A stretch of 64,000 nucleotides of DNA from Norana najaformis (Eukaryota; Annelida; Clitellata; Crassiclitellata; Hormogastridae). The stretch covers positions 1,203,001 through 1,267,000 of the forward strand of contig OZ029929.1 of the NCBI GenBank assembly GCA_964023275.1, read 5' to 3'. The notes beneath the pieces were generated by a model. The model saw only the letters and a list, made by a program, of their open reading frames with translations. It was not told the origin of the DNA and did not search any database. The translations under genes were made by a program, and so were the position numbers. Positions 40,124 through 50,849 of the stretch are shown here, piece by piece (the first letter of the stretch is position 1; every line of letters begins with the position of its first letter).

Positions 40124-40395
40124 CAGAGGCGTCGATCCGTAGTAAACATTGGAGGGGCCCGGGCCTAAAGTGGGGGTCTGGGCGCATAGCCCCTGTCGGG
40201 TTCCAGAGGCAAAGCCCTTAGTATGGGGGTCAAGAATAGGCCTAATACAGGAAGAATGAGAACTTTATCAGTCCATAGCTGCCTTATACTGATTTTACAG
40301 GTAAAATATTGCTGGCCAACCAATGGCCGAGCTCTCATGCTCAAAATATTGCCTGAGCCCGGGTTCCGGGGGCACCCATATGATTGACGCCTCTG
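40124..40395. mobile_element. Candidate hAT-like MITE, 272 bp
   Basis: Terminal inverted repeats CAGAGGCGTCGATC (40124-40137) and GATTGACGCCTCTG (40382-40395) match at 13 of 14 positions. The interior is non-coding and GC-rich (ggaggggcccgggcc). A clear 8-bp target duplication is not seen, so the true ends may be slightly different. A related end-like segment is at about 45340-45385. Confidence 0.55.
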
Positions 40396-40469
40396 GGAAC
40401 ATTGGTGTCAATGTAAATCTGTGAAGTAGCACCGCAAGAAAAAAATTTGCATCAGAAAGACCAGCGTAA

Positions 40470-41110
40470 CTGCTTCCCAAATAGAGGTGTCGAACTATAG
40501 GCCACATTTAGTGAACACATTTTTCCTTTCTACTTCCTCTAATAAAATTACTTATTTAATTCTAGATCCCAAATTTTTCGTTAATAAAGACTGGATTGGA
40601 CCCATATAGATTCCTTGGATTGGACCTAAAGACAATTCTTTGAGCATAGACAAAAGTAAAACCATAATTCTTTTCAAAAATGTTTTAATTGCATTAGCAA
40701 GATGGCAGTACAGGTTCATTAATGTCAGTTATATTCGCTAGGTGACAGCACGGTTTTGAAAAAGACCATTAGATCAAATCGCGCGCTGGTTACAGGAATC
40801 CTATGCACGTGTTGACCACTCCTTCACTTTCCTTCGGACTGTACGTCTGGTTGTCCCTGTGCTTGTCTGTCGGCCTGTCTGTGTTTATGGCGGATTAGGC
40901 AGCTGGAAAGTGTGCTGCCTGCAGATACGAGAAGGATTGTTGACTTTATTACTACATTTCGGACGCTTGATTTCTTTGTTTGCATATAATTAGTCATGTA
41001 TGTTATTTCCTGCCCATCCCGCTGAGCACCTGCTTTTAAAGGTTTCGCTGTGAGTGTGGCGTTGCCAGATCCATACGTAATACACCTGCCTACTTAAAAT
41101 AGTTTTGCCG
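40470..41110 (+). repeat. Duplicated ~600-bp segment, copy 1
   Basis: Diverged paralogue of 42060-42690, in the same orientation. Shared pieces in order: aatagaggtgtcg, ataaaattact, attcgctaggtg.agcacggtt, tgaccactcctt-like, gtttatggc.gattaggcagctgga, and ctgcccatccc. Confidence 0.75.
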
Positions 41111-41214
41111 CCCTTTCTCGGATCTCGCTGGTCACCGATCCCTTATTAAATGGGAAAAGCCTGAACAGCGCCCTTTTCTTCGGCCTCTGCTGTGCTACGG
41201 CGCTATATAATTTT

Positions 41215-41256
41215 TATTATTTTTATTATTGTTTGTTATTGTTCTTGTTGTTGTTG

Positions 41257-41296
<40 letters not shown>

Positions 41297-41315
41297 TACT
41301 ACTACTATTATTAAG
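41215..41315 (+). repeat. (TTA)n microsatellite
   Basis: gttgttgttgttattatta followed by a long (tta)n and (cta)n run. Confidence 0.9.
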
Positions 41316-41429
41316 TGGGGAAGACTTAAGGGCAGGAACAAAATGTTGGAGGAAATGAATCTTCGGTGAGAAATATAGAAAAAAACTGATGTGGAGGGAA
41401 GAATGTTTGCACACACGTGCCACACCACT

Positions 41430-41780
41430 CTGGAATAAACTCCCCCCAGAATTGCCACAGTTTTCTGACCCATCATACAAACTCATCGATGCTCCACCGC
41501 TTGCAATTTCTGCTTCGGCCTTTCATTGAAAGCTCAAAACTTTCCTGTTTCACAGATTGCGCCCTGACACCCGTTCTTCCTCATCTCTCTCTCCTCTTCA
41601 ACCCCAAACACCACCACCCGTAGCTGTCACCCTGTCTCTCCATCTGACTTTTGGATCTTGACTTGGAACTGAACCCTTTTGCCTATCGATTTTGTTTTGA
41701 CTGAGCGCCTGTGAATAAGCTGGTACTCGCGGCGCGGCTTTCGTTGGGCGCTGTAGAAATCTCAGAATTACGATTACGAT
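41430..41780 (+). mobile_element. CR1/L2-like LINE 3' fragment
   Basis: Damaged coding end: SGINSPQNCHSFLTHHTNSS in a shifted frame, APPLAISASAF, KLKTFLF-like, NPKHHHP and stop, then the family tail ttgacttggaactgaaccct, tttgactgagcgcctgtgaa and ttgggcgctgtagaaatctc. Confidence 0.8.
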
Positions 41781-41784
41781 TACA

Positions 41785-41930
41785 ACTTTGTCACCAGGCA
41801 GTCAAATTTGGTAACGATTTATGCTGGAAAGTAAATGGGCCCGTGTCTAGGACCTTGGGATTCATCCATTGCCGGCTCAAGAGGATCAACGGAGCTGGAA
41901 TGAACGTGTCCCCTACGTCCTAATGTTGGA
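41785..41930 (+). mobile_element. SINE B, truncated
   Basis: actttgtcaccaggcagtca, atgctggaaagtaaatgggc, ctaggaccttgggattcatc, cattgccggctcaagagg. Confidence 0.7.
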
Positions 41931-42059
41931 CATGGTAGCCTTATTGCAGTAGCTTCCAGTGTTTAACATCTTATGGCTGCCAGGGTCGTTGACGTCGACC
42001 TTTACCTTACTTTACCATTAAAGTCATGCGTTTACACAAAATATGCGTGGGGAGGTCAG

Positions 42060-42690
42060 CTAACTTACTTAAAAATAGAGGTGTCGGCGTGTATCCGACA
42101 TGGAATGAACAAGTTTGTTCTTTACCACTTTCGCATCTTATAAAATTACTTTAACTGATGTTATGCCCTAATATTTTACTAATAAAAACATGGTTTAGCA
42201 AAAAGAAATATCTTCGAAAATAAGTGGAAATTAAACAGCGTCTTCTACATTGATTGTGAAAAGACGCATGCCTATTGAAAATGGTTCATTTGCATTCGCT
42301 AGGTGGGAGCACGGTTTCAAAAGCCCATTGAGCTGGCAGTTTCAACGCGAATTCCAAACACGTAAGCTATTGACTACTCCTTTTCGTTGCTTCTCTGATT
42401 GGATGTATGTCTGTCTCTGTGTTTGTGTGTCTGTTTATCTATGTTTATGGCAGATGGTCTCAGTGTTTGTGTGTCTGTTTATCTATGTTTATGGCAGATT
42501 AGGCAGCTGGAAGGTATGCCTTTATGCAAGTGTAAAAGCCTTGTTGGCTGTATTTCTAAATTTAGGCAGTATCCTTTGCATGCACGTGTGTCTACTTCAC
42601 TGACTGCCCATCCCACACAATACTTTTTAAAGATATTATTGCGGGTCTGGTGATGACAGCCGGCCTACTTAGACGAGCTTTGTTTCGGGT
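42060..42690 (+). repeat. Duplicated ~600-bp segment, copy 2
   Basis: Paralogue of 40470-41110. It has an extra internal tandem duplication of a ~49-bp piece (gtgtttgtgtgtctgtttat, ctatgtttatggcagat). Confidence 0.75.
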
Positions 42691-42744
42691 CTGGCCCGCC
42701 GCCCATGTCTTCGGGGTGGAATGATTGTACTAATAATAATAAAT

Positions 42745-42880
42745 AATAATAATAACTTGCTCCGCCAGATCTTGACGATTTCTAAGCGTTCAAAAAAAAA
42801 TTTCCACTCTCCAGAAGATTTCTTAAATCCTGAGGGATGATGTATACCTCGGGTAAAAAATATAACCGTAATAATATCTA
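42745..42880 (+). mobile_element. RTE-type LINE tail
   Basis: ttgctccgccagatcttgac, gatttcttaaatcctgaggg, atgatgtatacctcgggtaa. Confidence 0.6.
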
Positions 42881-42899
42881 TCCTTCGTGAAGGCTTCAA

Positions 42900-43990
42900 C
42901 TTGATTCTCAACTTGTCTCTGTCAGACAGTCAGTGGCTCCAAGCTTCACTCCCCATCAAAGCTGGTGGACGGCATTCGTTGCGCTGCCACGATTGCACTT
43001 CCCGCCTTCCTGGCTTCAGTTGCAGGCACCCAATCGCTCCAATCATCCATGCTCAGGTATATACACATAACAGAAGTATGAGACTATGCTCGCCCGCTGG
43101 CAGGCAGAAAGTTTAATTGAGCCACCCTAACAGTTTTATCCATAAGCAGTCATACTGGGATAAGCCACTAATCGAAAGGGCTGCTTCTCAGGTGAATGCT
43201 TCGATCTCAGATCAAACACTTTTCAGAGCAGTTTCTGTCACACACGTTGGTGATTGGCTGTACGCAGTACCAATAACAGCTTGTGGTTTGAGACTTGATG
43301 ACGAGGCAGTGAGAACTGCTGTTGGCCTCCGTCTTGGTATCACTCTGTGTGAACCACATATATGTGCATTTGTGGCTCTTTGGTTACTGCTGACGGCTCA
43401 CATGGGTTATCTTGCAGCCCAGGCCCTGGCCGCACAGCTCGACACGCCACCTTAAATGATTTGATCTGTTGAAGTCTGGTCCGCGCTGGCTACGCTGCCA
43501 TCAAGGATCCAGCTGGCCTCTCTAGAACTGATGGCAAGAGACCAGACGGGCTCATGCCGATCCCATGACATGCGGGGCGAAGTCTCATATGGGAGGCTAC
43601 GGCGACAGATACCCTAGCTGTTTCCTACTTACCTGATACTTCAGTGACTGCGGGTGCTGCAGCTGAGCAGGCAGCGATTCGCAAAATCGATAAATACAGC
43701 CAACTTCTTCCCACTTACCACTATGTCCCTCTGGCCTTCGAAACCCACGGTCCAATAAATAATCATAGCACGGTCTTCATCACGACGCAGGGACAGAGCC
43801 TCAGTAATGTCTCTGGAGATGTAAGAGAGACGACATGTTATCTCTTTCAACGCTTGGCATTGACGATTCAACGCTTCAATGCAGTCGCTTTTCGCAGCAC
43901 TTTCTGCGCCAGAACTTGACGACTAGTGGCCGTTCCAGATGTTGCTGTTCAGTAAGTTTTTTTTAGCCACGAGGGATCATTTGTACCTCG
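42900..43990 (+). pseudogene. Decayed retrotransposon pol, carboxyl part, with 3' tail
   Basis: The plus strand reads, with several frameshifts, the carboxyl end of a non-LTR element protein that I recognise from many invertebrate genomes: LSDSQWLQASLPIKAGG, SFIHKQSYWDKPLIERAA, DWLYAVPITACGLRLDDE, LRLGITLCEPHIC, AAAEQAAIRKIDKYSQL, PLAFETHGPIN and RFNAVAFRSTF. Reading moves through at least three frames, so it is dead. The tail (ctgcgccagaacttgacgac, ggatcatttgtacctcgggg, then (aac)n/(aat)n) matches tails elsewhere in the window. Confidence 0.8.
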
Positions 43991-43994
43991 GGGC

Positions 43995-44115
43995 GAAAAA
44001 TAATAATAACAACAACAATAACAATAACAACGACAACAACAGCAACAATAAAACAACAACAATAAAACAACAACAACGATAACAATAATAATAATAACAA
44101 CAATAATAACTACAC
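43995..44115 (+). repeat. (AAC)n/(AAT)n microsatellite
   Basis: aacaacaacaataacaataa repeats that extend the 3' tail of the preceding pol remnant. Confidence 0.85.
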
Positions 44116-44248
44116 CAACAATGAGATTCAAAGATTTGTGGGGTGGGGTTTTCGTTGGTTGCCTAGGCAACACCCGTCTGTCGTGATCTTCGAACCACTT
44201 CAGTCTGCGAGATTTGATTAGATTGGATTTGATTAGATCAGATTCGGT

Positions 44249-46991
44249 TCACGAGGATGTGTGAAACGATTTCTGTAGCGTAGTCATCTGGCAGTAGAGG
44301 TGATGGTGACTTGGTATCGGCGTCAGATAGTGCGAACACTTCTCCGTGTCTGGTCCGTTTGCGATCGCCCTACCTGCGGCCGACCCTTTCAGCCCATAGG
44401 ACTGTTCCGTCAGTTCACCCTTCTCCTCGGCTTCTTCCACGTCCGCTTTCCGTCTCTTCCGCCTCTCCCGCCACCTTCGGATCTTCCGGCGGTAGACGCA
44501 CACGAAGAGAACAACGTTCAGGGCGAGCAGTAAGCACCCGATGCAAACCACGACGATTAATGCAATTCCCTGATCGTTGGTGCCCCCGCGAAGTGGGGTT
44601 TCGTCGCGAGTCGGTTCACCGTCGGTTCTTAGTGGCGGTTCAACTGGTATCTGTTCGTGACCACGAAGTTGGGTCTCACCGTGAACATTGGTACCGCGAA
44701 GTGGGGTTTCTAATTTCGTCGGCGTCGTCTTGAGCCCTCGTCTCTCCGCCGACGGCTCTCCAGCCGGGTGCCTCCGGTGAGCGGTAACGGCCGGCAACGG
44801 GAGAGCAGTGGGCACGCCTCGCGGTGGCCCCGCCCCGGCGGCCGGCGTGTAGACAGCGCGCTGACTAGGCGATCGCTGAGGTAGCGTCTGGATGGCCGTT
44901 CCTCGCGTTGAGACGGTCGAGCAGTAGGGACGATGGAGGAGCGACTGATTGGCGGCAGCGGCGTCGGAATTTTGTGGAGGACCGATGTCGTCGCAGGCCT
45001 CAGAGTCGTCCGGTCGGTGGATCTTGGGGATGAGGCTGAGCCAGAGAGCCAGTCTCGAGGCGCGAAACTGGCGGCGGGAATGGCTTCGCGCGTCTGAAAG
45101 ACGGACAAAATTTCCCGAGTTATATTTATATTTTTTTATTCCCCAGATAATGTGATCTGTCTAGATTTAGGAAATGTGTGAGTTGAAGAAAATATTCATT
45201 TATTTAGCTGTTTCATTATTCATCTGTTTGGTTCATTATTCATTATACATTATTCATTAACTCGTCTTTTAGACAACTACAAGCGCATAAAGATGAAAAG
45301 TTGACTGACGTAATTACTGTCTAATTATCTGATTAACTGCCTGGGCCCGAACCCCAGGGGCCTCTATAATCGACGCCCCCTACTTATTTCCATCCGATTC
45401 GTAAGAGCCACAAAATGCTATAACAATTCGTTAACACAACCTCACAGATCGACAAGAACAATTCCCACTGAAATCGATCTCCGTTCAATCGATCGACCTA
45501 TCGATCACCGATCGGCTCACCTAAGATCATGACTTCCTGGCGTTCGGCGTCGAACTGCGGCCATTCGGGCGCAGAGTCGGGCAGTCGACCTTTCAGACGG
45601 GCGCTCTGGAGCAGATGCGTCGCCGGTGCCGGATCATTGGGTGATCTGCGCAAAGATACGTTCACTCATGCGTGACGCGGACCAGTCGTGCGCGAAATTT
45701 TCGATAAAGGGACCGACGTGCTCGTTAAATAAACCGATGCCATCGGAAAGCAGAGTTTATGGGCCCATATGAGACACCGTAGATCAGGCGAGCGAAGTCT
45801 AAGACTACAAGATAGGCGCTTCCTACCATAAAAGATTGTCCACGAACTTTTATGTATAATTTCAAAAATATATATACTTTCATAAATACAATATACATGT
45901 CATTCACAGATACATGCATACAAATATACATACATACATGTTTACATATATACGTAAATTCATATACACATACATGCAAATATACATACATAAATACATA
46001 CTACAAATATATACATACATACAAATACATACATACCTATATACATACAAACATACGCAAACATGCACACATATACGTACATACATACAAACAAATATAC
46101 ATACATGCGTACATACATACAAATATGTACATACATACATACAAACAATAAATGCATACGTACGTACATACAGACATACATACATACACAAGCATGCACA
46201 CATACAAATATACATACAAACATACATACTTGTATGCATGCATATATATATATATACCAAGTCAGAAATGATACATACATCATATATATGGACATATACA
46301 TATCTACATGTATATATGGCTGGAAGCGCCGAGCTCTCGCTTTACATTTAACTGCACATCAAATCTGACTTACAATCAGTTAGAGTAGACCAGTGTAGCG
46401 CTAGATAAATAATTACATTATATATAATATATATATACAGTGTATTACATGCATATATAGACATTTGAGTGTAATTGCTGCGGGGCCGATTTTAATGGCG
46501 CTCAGATCCATAAAAGCCCCCTTCGGTTGCTAGAAGAGAGTCGTCTGGAGTAAGATTCCGGAATTTGGTAGAAAAATTTAGAATTTGGAAGACGGGCCTT
46601 TGTATGACACTGACTTGGGCTTTTTTGGCTCTGAAGGACGCCGATATAAATAGGTTTCCGTGTATATTAAAAGGATATATATATATGTGTGTGTGTGTGT
46701 GCATGTAACTGAAATATACATCAGCTGATTATATATATCTAAATATTATGTATAAATTGGCGTCCATCCAGTCAACCAATCAATCATTTAGTCGGTCAGT
46801 CCGTTGATAATTTTGGTCATCGATTCAGCTAGTGTGTCTCTCTGGATTGGTGCATGTATGCGTGCCTTTGCCTCGGTGGGACCTTGCCTATGTGTGCCTG
46901 TATGTGTACTTTTCTGTCTGTCTGTATGTCTGCCTGTCTATCTGGTTTTCTGTCTCTCTGTATCTGTCTATCTGTCTCTCTTTTCTGTCTT

Positions 46992-47022
<31 letters not shown>

Positions 47023-48715
47023 TCCTCCCTCTCTCTCTCTCCTTACCCCGTCTTGATGAAGTTGATCCAAAACTTCAATATCGCTTCCGCAAAAGCCTTC
47101 TCCGCCTTCGTGTAGACAGCCGGAAACGGATCGATACCATCCGTAATCGGGGCAGCGAATATATAGGACAGGTCATCGCCGTGCCAGGCACCCTCCTTGT
47201 GCGCATGGTCCATGGCCTTGGCTGTTGAATCAGTCCTACCTCCGCCGCCCGTGGTGAAATTGAAACAATACAGGAAGGTCTTCGCAGACCCGATTGCCGC
47301 GTGGTAAAGTCCCAGCTCAAACGCCGGAACAGCGTAGAGGGCGTCTCCCAGAAGGTCCACTAGGCTGTTCCAGACGGCCCCCTCGTCAAGGGCTGCGTCC
47401 CAGTCGCGGTACTGGTGCATCAGGACCTCGTAGATGGCCTGGCGGTGGTGAGAGTAGGCGGAGTCGACCAGGGCAGCCACGGTGCCCCGCATGGCGTCGA
47501 CCGTATACCCCCTCGACCGGGTGGAATCGTTGAAGAAGGCCCCGGCCTCGTGGGCCGCGAACCCTACCATCAGCGTGAGGTTCCCGAAGGCCGAGTCGGA
47601 GGACATTTCGGCCATCGATGTCCGAATGTCGCTGATTAGGACACTTCGACGGTCGACGGTTGGACCGAAGGTCGTGGCTGGGCCGATGAGGGGTCCGGTC
47701 ATCGTCGGGGGCTGGTCCGGGGGAACGAGCTGGTCAAAGGGGAGGCGTTTGAGGCAGTGCAGAACGGACTGGAGGGAGACGCTGTCTGAGCAGTTGAGTC
47801 GATCCGAGAGATGGAGGACCAGTGGAAGGGGATCGACGACCGTTGCCCAGGGAGACAGCGCCGAACCGCTCTGGAGGATGACGCGCTGGAAGAGGTTGCG
47901 ACCTGGAAAAGACGGTCCAGTGCCATGCAATACGATGCAGAGAGGAATTTCTATACAGAGTACTTATAGGAATGTTTTAGTATTACAGCAAATTACAAAA
48001 TTATTGTGGTAAAGCAATTTCAAGGGCGCTTTACACAGCGTAATGTAATTCGGGATGTGAGATGAAGAAGTCCAATCTGCATTGGCTTGATGTCGATATT
48101 ACATTACCACATATAGAGACTTTATACCCGTTGTCGATTATTTATTTATCTTCAAAGTTTAACGACAACTTGCGGCTACTGTGGCCGTTGAAGTCTTTAA
48201 ACTTCTTATTTATTTACAGTTTATTGTAAGGAAACGATAAGAAGAAAGAAATGAACTTATGGACAACGTCAACAACAATATTCATTGTGCAGCCGTCGCA
48301 TGGTTACTTATAGATGTACTGAGATCCGTAAAAGAGGTGTCTAAAAATGTGCAGATAACGGATGATTTCTAAGAGTTTCCACATTAGTGCCTGTCGTTTT
48401 CAAACACGACAGCATTCCTCGGTTGATATTGACAAAACGATAATTGGCTTTATCATGATATTCTCGTCCGTCTTCCGGTTAATCTGGGCAGCGTTTGTCC
48501 GGCGGACGTTACTTGGAAGACTGCGGCCGACTGGGAAAACATATACGTCTTAATTTAGGACGATAGAGGAGGCGATTAATGCGAGCGTCCTCTCCATATG
48601 AAAGCCTGCTTTGCCTGTGCACGCATGCGTGTTGAAAAAGGCATTGCTTCGCTGATTTCAATATTCTGTCTGCTCTATGGGTGCTATATAAGCTGTGGTC
48701 ACATATGTAGAGTCG

Positions 48716-48748
<33 letters not shown>

Positions 48749-50769
48749 ACGTCGACATTACCTTATTTTTTGTTTCTTATTTATATTATATTATAATATA
48801 TATATATATATAAGCGTATTCTGAGCCAACGAATGGCCTTAGAAGAGATGGTTTTGGGATGGCTTCGGAATGGCCTTAGGATGGCCTTAAAATGGCCTCA
48901 GAATGGATGCTCTCAAAATGGTCTGATATGTATGGCCTTATAATGGTCTCAGAAGGGCATTAGAATGGCCTTACAATGGCTTCATAATGGATGGCCTTAG
49001 AGTGACCTTAAAATAGGCTCAAAAAGAACAGCGCCCAACGAAAGCCACGTCACGGGACCAGCTTATTCACAGGTGCTCAATCAAAACCAAATTGATAGGC
49101 AAAAGGGGTTCGGTTCCAGGTCAAGACCCAAAAGTCAGGCAGAGAGACAGCGTGGCAGTTACGGAGGGTGGTGTTTGGAACTGGAGATGGCATAAGAATG
49201 GTCATAGAATTACCTCACAATAGAAGGCTTTATACAGGCCTCAGAAGGGCATTAGAATGGTCTCATAATGGCATTAGAATGGCTTCCCGAAACCTCAGCT
49301 TCTCTGATCACATTACCCATCTCTCCAGCTCTTACTTTATGCATATCCGTGACCTTCGCAGAATCCGCCCTATGCTTGACTTTAAAACTGCATCAACCAT
49401 CGCTACATCCATAGTCCATGCTAAATTAGCCCACTGCAATTCACTATTCCTGAACATAGGCTCCATTCATACAGAATGCTCTTGCTCGAGCTGTCACCAA
49501 AACCCCCTAACACCATCACATCACTCCTGTTCTTAAATCACTACATTGGCTTAATATACCTGAACGAATTGAGTACAAAGTCCTATCACTTACCTACAAC
49601 ACACTTCAATCTTCCCAGCCCTCCTATCTTCGTCAGTTATTTGCAATACAACCGCTTCGCTCAACCCCTTCCTTTTCTGCCCTAACACCTCCGCCCTCCC
49701 GTCACCTCATCCTTAAAATTTGGTAATCGCTCCATAGCCATAGCTGCCGCACCACTCTGGAATAAACTCCCCCAGAACTGCGACAGTTTTCTGACCCATC
49801 CTACAAACTCATCGATGTTCCACCGCTTGCAATTTCTGCTTCGGCCTTTCACTCAAAACTGAAAACATTCCTCTTTCACAGATCCTATCCTGACACCCCT
49901 TCTTCCTCTTATCTCTCTCTCCTCTCCAACCCCAAACACCACCACCCATAGATGCCACGCTGTCTGTCCGTCTAACGTTTGGATCTTGACCAGGAACCGA
50001 ACCTTTTTGCCTATCGATTCTGTTTTGACTGAGCGCCTGTGAATAAGCTGGTCCCCGCGGCGCGGCTTTCGTTGGGCGCTGTAGAAATCTCGGAATTACG
50101 ATTCAGAATGGCCTTAGAATTGGCTCAGTGGATGGCCTTATATTGACCTCAGAATGCCCTCAGAATGACCTTAGAATGGCCTCAAAATACATACTCAAAG
50201 CATGGCCATCAAAATACATAGGCGCGCCCTCAAAAGGTCTAGAACAAATGACTGGTGAATGACTGAATGAGATCGATTGATTGACCAATTTACTGATCGA
50301 ATAAATGACTAAGCAAGTAATGGACGCGTGAGCAGATAAGTCAGAAGGGTCGTAGACAGACCCTGTTCCCCCAAGTGGGGTAGGGGCGGGATAACTGACC
50401 TTTCGTGACGGGTGAGATCATGAGCAGGTTGACCATGACAGCCCCATGGCCATGACCTAGGAGGGTGACGTCGTCCTTGTTGCCCCCAAAGGGTCGAATG
50501 TTTTCCTGGATCCAGCGAAGGGCGGCGATCTGGTCGAGAAGGGCGTAGTTACCCGGGGCGCTGCTATCACCCGTGCTTAGGAAACCTGTGTGTTCATTAA
50601 TAGATTAATCAATATGTTAATTAATTAATTAATTAACCAATCAGTCAGTCAGTTCCATCTGTCTGTCTGTCTCTCTATCTATCTATCTATCTGTCTAGCT
50701 AGCTAGCTATTTGTCTAGCTATCTATCTGTCTATCTGTGTAATTATCTATGTATATATCTATGTATCTG

Positions 50770-50849
<80 letters not shown>

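Larger units (their letters stand above)
48829..50240 (+). repeat. Minisatellite (ATGGCCTTAGA type) split by LINE insertions
   Basis: Blocks of atggccttagaatggcctca at 48829-49015, 49195-49285 and 50105-50240 are separated by an antisense LINE tail (49018-49190) and a sense LINE fragment (49285-50104). Confidence 0.85.

Noticed and set aside
42901..43455. Two ORFs that look like a cellular gene
   Set aside because: The segments belong to the carboxyl end of a non-LTR retrotransposon protein and the reading frame shifts repeatedly.
44710..45108. 132-codon Arg/Ser/Pro-rich minus ORF over the last neuroligin-like exon
   Set aside because: The in-phase frame from the previous exon is the one that gives FRASRLALWLSLIPK and the membrane helix; this ORF is a shifted frame.
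45904..46368. Tyr/Thr/His- and Cys/Met/Val-rich ORFs
   Set aside because: They are translations of an (acat)n array in all frames.
47294..48012. Plus-strand ORFs over the large neuroligin-like exon
   Set aside because: They are shadows of the minus-strand coding exon, which matches the esterase fold continuously.
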